Made by a program: the position numbers and the translations under genes. This document shows positions 26,250 to 32,294 of a stretch of DNA of 64,000 nucleotides, one piece after another. The notes beneath the pieces were generated by a model that did no database searches, had not been told where the DNA came from, and saw only the letters and a list, made by a program, of their open reading frames with translations. The DNA is from G963665185 sp963665185 (lineage in GTDB: Bacteria; Desulfobacterota; Desulfovibrionia; Desulfovibrionales; Desulfovibrionaceae): NCBI GenBank assembly GCA_963665185.2, contig CAXXPO010000024.1:1-64000 (forward strand), read 5' to 3'. The stretch's first letter is position 1. The number at the start of each line of letters is the position of its first letter.

Positions 26250-26408
26250 TCAGTCCTCTGCTGTAAATTCGCTTTTATCCGCTCCGCACACGGGACATAC
26301 CCAGTCTTCGGGCAGGTCCTTGAACTGCGTGCCCGCAGGGATGTCGCTGTCCGGGTCGCCCACGGCGGGGTCGTACACATAGCCACACACGTCACATACG
26401 TATTTCAT
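26250..26408 (-). CDS. rub: Rubredoxin
   Basis: 52 residues, standard length. MKYVCDVCGYVYDPAVGDP and WVCPVCGADKSEF carry the two CxxC pairs that bind one iron in a FeS4 site. It carries electrons in the cytosol, most likely to the flavodiiron oxidase (roo) and the superoxide reductase beside it. AGGAG lies 6 bases before the ATG. Downstream of the desulfoferrodoxin gene by about 55 bases, the classic rbo-rub order of Desulfovibrio. Confidence 0.97.
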   Translation of the reverse strand: MKYVCDVCGYVYDPAVGDPDSDIPAGTQFKDLPEDWVCPVCGADKSEFTAED

Positions 26409-26463
26409 GCTTCGCTCCTGAGATTATTCGGTTTGAAAATGCTGCCCGGCGCGGGGGTTCCCG

Positions 26464-26844
26464 CTAGGCTTCGGCCTTCCAATGTCCGTGGAGATTGCAG
26501 TATTCGCGGGCCGTCACCTTGGAGGCCTGGATACAGAACTCGGCCTCGGGCTTTTCTCCGGGCTTGAGGAATTTCTTGTAGGAGACGCCGTCGGCAATGA
26601 GTTCGATCCATTCTATGTAGTGCTTTTCCTCCATGGGGTGGGCTACGCTGCCCACAGCGACCTTGAAGCCGTTGGCGGTTTTTTCGATGACCGGGACATG
26701 CTTTTCCTTGGCAGCGTCCGTGGTCCCTTCCTGCATCAGCTTCATGGGTTCTCCGCAACAGACAAGTTCGCCTGCGCCGCCATGAAGAACTTCCACGATA
26801 TTGCCGCATGCTTCGCATTTGTAAACTTCATACCGTTGAGCCAT
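26464..26844 (-). CDS. rbo: Desulfoferrodoxin (superoxide reductase)
   Basis: 126 residues. The N-terminal desulforedoxin-like centre I has Cys10, Cys13, Cys29 and Cys30. The superoxide-reducing centre II ligands are His49 (EKHVP, with Glu47 and Lys48 nearby), His69, His75, Cys116 and His119 (EYCNLHGHW). It reduces superoxide to hydrogen peroxide without making O2, in the cytosol, using rubredoxin electrons. GGGAGG precedes the ATG at 26844; the frame extends upstream, but that start has no support. First gene of the rbo-rub unit. Confidence 0.96.
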   Translation of the reverse strand: MAQRYEVYKCEACGNIVEVLHGGAGELVCCGEPMKLMQEGTTDAAKEKHVPVIEKTANGFKVAVGSVAHPMEEKHYIEWIELIADGVSYKKFLKPGEKPEAEFCIQASKVTAREYCNLHGHWKAEA

Positions 26845-26955
26845 AACAACCTCCCATAATTCCCGCCGTGCATTCGGACGGGGCGCTGTGCGCATGGTTG
26901 CAGTTTGGATTGTAAAGGAAAACTTGCTCTACCTTATACATAGTTACCAACGAAT

Positions 26956-26992
26956 CTTCAATGCGCTTCGAAAATAAATGTCGAAATTGAAG
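26956..26992. promoter_or_regulatory. Nested inverted repeat upstream of rbo, candidate operator
   Basis: CTTCAAT...ATTGAAG encloses TTCGAA...TCGAA. It lies about 110-150 bases upstream of the superoxide reductase start. It does not match the PerR or Fur boxes I know. A TTGACT/TAATAC-like promoter pair lies just upstream of it on the minus strand. Confidence 0.4.
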
Positions 26993-27015
26993 TATTAGGA
27001 ATAGTTCTTTGTTAG

Positions 27016-29076
27016 TCAAGAGAAAGATTTATTCCCCTCGTCCTTTTCCTGTCTGCGGAACAGCCAGGCTTTTTCCGTTACACTGGGCACCTTGCCGAAC
27101 ACATAGGCCACATCCCCCGCCTGGAGCCGGGTATCGGCGCCGGGGCTTATGACCATGTCGCCCTGTCGGTTCACAGCCACCACGCTCAGACCGTGAAGGT
27201 TGCGCAGATCCGATTCCCCCAGGGTCCGGCCATCCAAAGGCGCGCCGTCTTCCACCCGCACGGCCGCCACATTTGCCTGAACGTCCAGGCCCTGCAGGGT
27301 CTGCAGCGGTTCGAGAACCGTCTTTTCGTCCACAAGCAGGGAGTATTCGCTGGCCCGGACTTCCGCGACCATGCGTTCTATTTCCTGGCGCGGGACCAGA
27401 TACCTGTTCAGAACGCGAGCGAATATTTCCACCGATGTTTCCAGTTCCTCGGGAATGACGTCGTCGGCTCCCAACTGTTTGAGCGCTCCGATTTCGCTGA
27501 CAAAACGGGTGCGGGCCACAATGTGCAGGCAGGGGTTTATGGCTCGGGCCGTGTCCGTGATACGCCGTACCGCAGCCGGATCGGAAATGACGATGACCAG
27601 CACCCGGGCCTTGTCCGCGCCCACATGCCGCAGCACGTCCTCGTATCCGGCATCGCCGTACTGGATTGGTTCTCCGGCGGCCGAGGCTTCGCGCACCGTG
27701 TCCGGGTTGGTTTCAAGAATGAGGTAGCGGATACCAGCCTGTCGGGCCGTACGGGCCAGATGGCGGCCTCCCACGCCAAAGCCCACGATGATCAGATGGT
27801 GGCCCTTTTGGTCGTGCATTGGGGCGCAAAGCGTGTCCTGTCCCATGGCATCCGGTGCGGTGGTGAACTGCTCCGGCGTTCCGTTGGGCAGGCGGTTGAA
27901 CCGGGCCATGAACGGCCAGCCCGTTACGGTATCGGCAATGGCCGGGGCCATGCGGACCATGACGGGCGTGACGCACATGGTCAGAATGCTGGCGGCAAGG
28001 AAAAGCTGGTATCCCGACTGCTGCAGCAGGTTTTGCTCCAGTCCCACCTTGGCCAGAACAAAAGAAAATTCTCCTATCTGGGCCAGGGCAAGACCGGTCA
28101 TGATGGCGGTCCGGGCCGGATAGCCCAGCAGCAGTGCGGGCAGCGCAGAGAGCACGGGTTTGAGCAGCAGGACCGCGCCAAAGGCCAGCAGGGCGGCGGG
28201 CAGATGGGTGAACAGGAAACCGATGTCCAGCAACATGCCCATGGAGATGAAAAAAAGGCTGGTGAAAACATCGCGCAGGGGCAGAATGCCTTCCAGGGCG
28301 CTGAGGCTGTACTTGGATTCGGACATGATCAGCCCGGCCATGAACGCCCCGAGAGACAGGGACAGTCCGAGCAGCCAACTGCAGTAGGCGATGCTCAGGC
28401 ACAGGCCGAGGGTGGTCAGGAGCAGCATTTCGCGGCTGCGGGTGCGGACCACGAAGCCCAGTGCGGACGGAATGACGCGGCGGGAGAGAAGAAAAAGAGC
28501 CCCGACCAATCCGGCCGCCTTGAGCATGGGAATAAGCAAAGCCGTTCCGGAAGCCGCCTGTGTTCCGGCAAGAAACGGGGTGATGAGCACCATGGGAACG
28601 ATGGCAAGATCCTGAAAAATAAGGAAAGACAGGGTCATGCGGCCGTGCGGGCTTTCCAGCTCGGCCCGTTGCTGGAGGAGTTTGAGCACGATGGCTGTGG
28701 ACGAAAGGGCGATGAGACAGCCGATGAACAAAGACTGGCTGGGTGTGGGCACGACGCCGGAGGCCATCAGGCCGAAGGCAAGAATGCACAGCGTTACCTG
28801 CAACGCGCCGCCGACGAATACAGGTTTTTTCAGACGCATCAGTTCGCCGAACGAGAGGTCCGCTCCAATGGTGAACATGAGCAGAACCACGCCCACTTCG
28901 GCCATGAACTCGACCTGGTGCACCATGCCGATGAGGTGCAGGCCATGCGGTCCGGCCAGGACTCCCGTAAGCAGGTAGCCCACGATGACCGGCAGACGCA
29001 GCACGTGGAACAGGCTGGTGACGGCAACGGCCAGAGCCAGCAGAATGGCCATGTCTCCGAGAAAGGCGAATTCCAT
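27016..29076 (-). CDS. CPA2-type monovalent cation:proton antiporter with TrkA-N and TrkA-C domains
   Basis: 686 residues. The first ~380 residues are membrane-embedded (Kef/Na+-H+ exchanger fold: GYLLTGVLAGPHGLHLIGM, VGVVLLMFTIGADLS, SFLIFQDLAIVPMVL). Residues ~415-540 form a TrkA-N domain with LIIVGFGVGGRHLA (NAD(H)-binding GxGxxG) and ILETNPDTVREA, and residues ~590-675 a TrkA-C domain. It is likely a K+ or Na+ efflux system gated by nucleotide or ligand binding, as in KefB/KefC glutathione-gated channels. No ancillary KefF/KefG gene is adjacent. It lies between the superoxide/oxygen cluster and the heme chemoreceptor operon. Confidence 0.9.
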   Translation of the reverse strand: MEFAFLGDMAILLALAVAVTSLFHVLRLPVIVGYLLTGVLAGPHGLHLIGMVHQVEFMAEVGVVLLMFTIGADLSFGELMRLKKPVFVGGALQVTLCILAFGLMASGVVPTPSQSLFIGCLIALSSTAIVLKLLQQRAELESPHGRMTLSFLIFQDLAIVPMVLITPFLAGTQAASGTALLIPMLKAAGLVGALFLLSRRVIPSALGFVVRTRSREMLLLTTLGLCLSIAYCSWLLGLSLSLGAFMAGLIMSESKYSLSALEGILPLRDVFTSLFFISMGMLLDIGFLFTHLPAALLAFGAVLLLKPVLSALPALLLGYPARTAIMTGLALAQIGEFSFVLAKVGLEQNLLQQSGYQLFLAASILTMCVTPVMVRMAPAIADTVTGWPFMARFNRLPNGTPEQFTTAPDAMGQDTLCAPMHDQKGHHLIIVGFGVGGRHLARTARQAGIRYLILETNPDTVREASAAGEPIQYGDAGYEDVLRHVGADKARVLVIVISDPAAVRRITDTARAINPCLHIVARTRFVSEIGALKQLGADDVIPEELETSVEIFARVLNRYLVPRQEIERMVAEVRASEYSLLVDEKTVLEPLQTLQGLDVQANVAAVRVEDGAPLDGRTLGESDLRNLHGLSVVAVNRQGDMVISPGADTRLQAGDVAYVFGKVPSVTEKAWLFRRQEKDEGNKSFS

Positions 29077-29285
29077 TGAGGATGTCCTTGTTCCTTATCT
29101 GGCTGCTGCAAAGGGCTGACAGCTTGGGCGAGATAAATTCAAGCTTCTGTGTACCGGGGGGGACTCGAGAAGTTTGAACTCTTCATGCGTGTTGTTGTCT
29201 CCATGGGGAGCAGCCGGTGTTTGTTATTTATCATCGCTCTGTTACAGACCGCAGTGGTGAAGTCACGTTTTTTTCCTCTGCCAGG

Positions 29286-29318
29286 AAAAAAGAATCCCCC
29301 GTATTGTGCGGGGGATTC
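29286..29318 (-). terminator. Terminator of the cytochrome-chemoreceptor operon
   Basis: GAATCCCCCG pairs with CGGGGGATTC, and on the minus strand TTTTTT follows. About 70 bases after the chemoreceptor stop. Confidence 0.9.
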
Positions 29319-29388
29319 AGCTTGATTGCAATGTCGATCTTACCGGCCCCCACCGAAGGGCAGGGCCTGAATTTCTGCTGCCCGTTCG

Positions 29389-31410
29389 CTATTCGTTTTT
29401 GAAGCGTTCCACCAGGCGGCTCAGGTTCTGGGCCATGGAAGCCACATCCTGGATGGCCTGATTGGCCTGCTGGATCTGGCTGGAAACTTCCTGGGACAGC
29501 GAATTGATCTGGCTGACGTTGTCGTTGATTTCCTCGCTGGTGGACGACTGCTGTTCGGCTGCCGTGGCGATGTTGCGCACCATGTCGGCAATGGTGTCGG
29601 ACTGGGACACGATCTGATGCAGCATGTCTCCGGCCTTTTCCACGCTTCCTGTGGCGTTGTTGACCCGTTCCCTGGTCTTGTCCATTTCCGTTACCGCGTC
29701 TTTGGTTCCGTTCTGGATTTCCGCGATGACGACATGCACTTCCTTGGTTGCGGTCATGGTTTTTTCCGCCAGCTTGCGAACTTCGTCGGCCACCACGGCA
29801 AAGCCGCGCCCGGCGTCGCCCGCACGGGCGGCTTCTATGGCCGCATTCAGCGCAAGCAGGTTGGTCTGGTCGGCTATGTCGTTGATGACGCTCAAGACCC
29901 GGCCGATGTCCTCGGCCTTGTCGGACAGGCTGTTCAGCGTTTCGGCCAGGGAATTCGTGGTGTCCACTACCTCGCGGGTGGTGTTTACCGTGGTCTGAAC
30001 CTCGTCCCCTCCGTCGCGGGCCACTGCGCTTGCCTGGTCCGAATGTTCCGCGGTCTGGCTCGCATTGCGGGCGACTTCCAGGACAGTGGCGTTCATTTCT
30101 TCCATGGCCGTGGCCACCTGTCCCGTGCGGTCGGCCGTGGAGTCCACGGCAAGTGTGAGTTCGTGCATCCGACCGCCAAGGGCGTCGGCCGCGTCGGAGA
30201 GCTTGTGCGCCACGTCCGTGACTTCGTTGGCGACTTCCAGCAGGCTGGCCCGGTTGTCTTCGATGCGCTGCCTGTCCTTTTCTTCCTGGGTCAGGTCGAT
30301 CATGACCGCAATGGCGCCTACCACGGTGTTCTTGGTATCACGCAACGGGGATATTTCATAGTGCAGGGGGAAGGAGATTCCGTCCGAACGTGTATAGCGC
30401 ATGGTCCCGCTTTTGCTCTCCCCGGTCCGGAGCACGATGTCGGCGGCGGCTTCGGTGGTTTTGGAACCTCCGTTGCCGTAAAAAACGTCCCGTGCCGGTT
30501 GGCCGATACATTCGGCCTCGTTGCGGCCCAGAATGTCCATGAGAGGTCTGTTGACGAAATCGAGCCTGCCTTTCTGGTCGGTGACGAACATGGGGATGAT
30601 GATGCCGCTCAGAACGCCGCGGTTGTATTCGAGCTGGTTTTTAATCTGGTGGACCATGTCGGTGAGGTAACGGCTCAGGTCGGCCATTTCATCCTCTCCG
30701 CCCACGTTGAAGTCGGTGTCCAGGTCGCCCTTGCTGACTTCCTCGGTGCGGTTGGCAATGGTGCGGATGCGGTTGACCACGGCCTTGCGCATGAAGAGCA
30801 GCAGGCCGATCAGCAGGATGAGCAGACTGGAGAAGGATATGACCGCGCTTTTGATCTGGGAATTGCGCAGGGTGGTCATTTCCGGGGAAACATCGCTGAG
30901 TACGACCATGGAGCCGAGAATGGGCTTGCTGGAGCCATGGCAATGATGACAGTTGGGGGCATTGGGGATGGATTTGACCTGGACATAGTAGGGTTTGCCC
31001 AGCACATCCATGATGTCGCCTTCCTCCACCAGTTCGCCCAGGCTTTTGTCCAGGAGGCCGCCCACCCGTCCGTTTATGACATTTTTCATATCCTCGCGCA
31101 GGGCTTTTTCTCTGGTGGCGTAGGTGATGTTTCCGCTCCAGTTGGTCAGGTAGACCTGGAAGCCGGTGAATTGCGCGGCGAGTTTTTTGAACTGGGCAAT
31201 GGTGGCTTCATTGTTGCCCACGCTCATGGGTTCCTCGATGGCCATCTGGAGGAGTTCTACCGTTCTTTCGGCGGAAACCTTGACTTCATGGAGCATGGCA
31301 TCCCGTTGCCAGTAGGAATTGGCCAGGAACAGACCGGTAAAGGCGAGGATGGTCAGCAGGGAGGTCAGGACAAGAACTTTGGCTCCAAGGGATCGGCGAA
31401 TGAAGTTCAT
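29389..31410 (-). CDS. Methyl-accepting chemotaxis protein with c-type heme sensor domain (DcrA-like) and PAS domain
   Basis: 673 residues. Membrane segment about 10-32, periplasmic sensor domain to about 185 with a heme c motif CHHCH (Cys154, Cys157, His158), second membrane segment about 186-208, HAMP (RIRTIANRTEEVSKGDL), PAS (about 270-385, LDFVNRPLMDILGRNEAE), then a methyl-accepting signalling domain with the hairpin ALNAAIEAARAGDAGRGFAVVADEVRKLAEKT (quoted in part as ARAGDAGRGFAVVADEVRK). The heme sensor domain is the layout of DcrA of D. vulgaris, which responds to O2 and redox state. The start is the ATG at 31410, with AGGAG 7 bases upstream. It begins 9 bases after a tetraheme lipoprotein gene and shares its transcript. 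Confidence 0.94.
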   Translation of the reverse strand: MNFIRRSLGAKVLVLTSLLTILAFTGLFLANSYWQRDAMLHEVKVSAERTVELLQMAIEEPMSVGNNEATIAQFKKLAAQFTGFQVYLTNWSGNITYATREKALREDMKNVINGRVGGLLDKSLGELVEEGDIMDVLGKPYYVQVKSIPNAPNCHHCHGSSKPILGSMVVLSDVSPEMTTLRNSQIKSAVISFSSLLILLIGLLLFMRKAVVNRIRTIANRTEEVSKGDLDTDFNVGGEDEMADLSRYLTDMVHQIKNQLEYNRGVLSGIIIPMFVTDQKGRLDFVNRPLMDILGRNEAECIGQPARDVFYGNGGSKTTEAAADIVLRTGESKSGTMRYTRSDGISFPLHYEISPLRDTKNTVVGAIAVMIDLTQEEKDRQRIEDNRASLLEVANEVTDVAHKLSDAADALGGRMHELTLAVDSTADRTGQVATAMEEMNATVLEVARNASQTAEHSDQASAVARDGGDEVQTTVNTTREVVDTTNSLAETLNSLSDKAEDIGRVLSVINDIADQTNLLALNAAIEAARAGDAGRGFAVVADEVRKLAEKTMTATKEVHVVIAEIQNGTKDAVTEMDKTRERVNNATGSVEKAGDMLHQIVSQSDTIADMVRNIATAAEQQSSTSEEINDNVSQINSLSQEVSSQIQQANQAIQDVASMAQNLSRLVERFKNE

Positions 31411-31419
31411 CAACGGCTC

Positions 31420-31893
31420 CTAATGCGCCCCGCCATAAAGCAATGGCTTGAAGTTGAAGGAAGCTACTCTGGATTCGTTATGGCAGGTTTCACAATCCTG
31501 CATGGTCAGCTTGCCCTTGATGAGCTCGGGATCGCCGCCGGATTCCACATGATCGAATCCCGGCCCGTGGCAGACTTCGCATCCGGCATTGCCCATTTCC
31601 GGTGTTTCCTCGAAACTGACGAATCCGCCGGGGTGGCCGTGCCCTGTCACATGGCAGGAGTAGCAGGTGGTCAGCTCATCCAGGGTAAGATCGGAGGCCA
31701 TGGCCTGAACGCTTTTGGAAGAGGAGGCTTTTTTGGAGAATTGCGAATAATTGGCGTACTCGGCTTCATGGCACTCGGAGCACGCCCTTGATCCAACGTA
31801 TTGGTCCGAACGTGAGCTGCTGGTTTTACTGCAGAAGAGCAGCAGGAACAGACTCAAGCCCACAACCATCCCCCACACCCGGAGTACGGCCAT
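31420..31893 (-). CDS. Tetraheme c-type cytochrome lipoprotein
   Basis: 157 residues. An N-terminal hydrophobic segment (VVGLSLFLLLF) ends at Cys21, a lipobox, so the protein is probably lipid-anchored in the periplasm. Four CxxCH heme motifs: Cys38-His42 (CSECH), Cys77-His81 (CYSCH), Cys105-His109 (CEVCH) and Cys134-His138 (CETCH), resembling a cytochrome c554-type tetraheme domain. AGGAG precedes the ATG at 31893. The next gene, a heme chemoreceptor, starts 9 bases later; the stop codon overlaps that gene's ribosome site. It may feed electrons to, or share a redox signal with, the chemoreceptor. The reductant and acceptor are unknown. Confidence 0.92.
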   Translation of the reverse strand: MAVLRVWGMVVGLSLFLLLFCSKTSSSRSDQYVGSRACSECHEAEYANYSQFSKKASSSKSVQAMASDLTLDELTTCYSCHVTGHGHPGGFVSFEETPEMGNAGCEVCHGPGFDHVESGGDPELIKGKLTMQDCETCHNESRVASFNFKPLLYGGAH

Positions 31894-31971
31894 GCGATTT
31901 CTCCTTTCTAATGTTAGAAAGTTAAGAATGGACATCGTTATGTTTGGTTCTTGGATTTTATCCCCATAAAA

Positions 31972-32000
31972 ATACTACTACTGTTTTGGGGAAAGGTCAA
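31972..32000 (-). promoter_or_regulatory. Sigma-70-type promoter of the cytochrome-chemoreceptor operon
   Basis: On the minus strand TTGACC, a 17-base spacer and TAGTAT. About 80 bases upstream of the cytochrome start. Good match in sequence and spacing. Confidence 0.65.
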
Positions 32001-32026
32001 AGTGCCTTGTGAAATTATCCACTTTG
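31998..32026. promoter_or_regulatory. Inverted repeat at the -35 region, candidate operator
   Basis: CAAAGTG, a 15-base spacer and CACTTTG, an exact 7 bp inverted repeat that overlaps the -35 box of the cytochrome-chemoreceptor promoter. Confidence 0.4.
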
Positions 32027-32094
32027 ATTCGCAATTTTATTGCCGCTGATTTTGATAAATGCAAAGAATTTCTCATAACTATCCGTGGGATATC

Positions 32095-32134
32095 AAAAAG
32101 TTCCAGACCCTGCTTTGCGCAATGTCTGGAACTT
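32095..32134 (-). terminator. Terminator after purL
   Basis: AAGTTCCAGAC and GTCTGGAACTT are an exact 11 bp stem with a 15-base loop, followed on the minus strand by TTTTTGATA. It lies about 160 bases after the purL stop; the stretch between holds no supported gene. Confidence 0.8.
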
Positions 32135-32294
32135 GTATTATGGTCCCGTATTCCTATCGGATGATGCCGTCTCTTTGGATGGTTCGTCAGTAAAAACTAC
32201 CGTATTCGTCCGGCATGTTCGCGTTCAGGACACGGATGCCGGTTTCGTGTTCGATAAAATGTCCGACAGCTCTGGAGCCTTCCGGAGCATCGTT

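Noticed and set aside
26828..27019. A 63-codon frame upstream of rbo
   Set aside because: No motif or ribosome site; it overlaps the rbo promoter region.
32190..32294. An open frame continuing 35 codons past the purL stop codon, as if by read-through
   Set aside because: The stop TGA is at the normal family end, the extension has no conserved motif and its own terminator follows; likely chance in GC-rich sequence.
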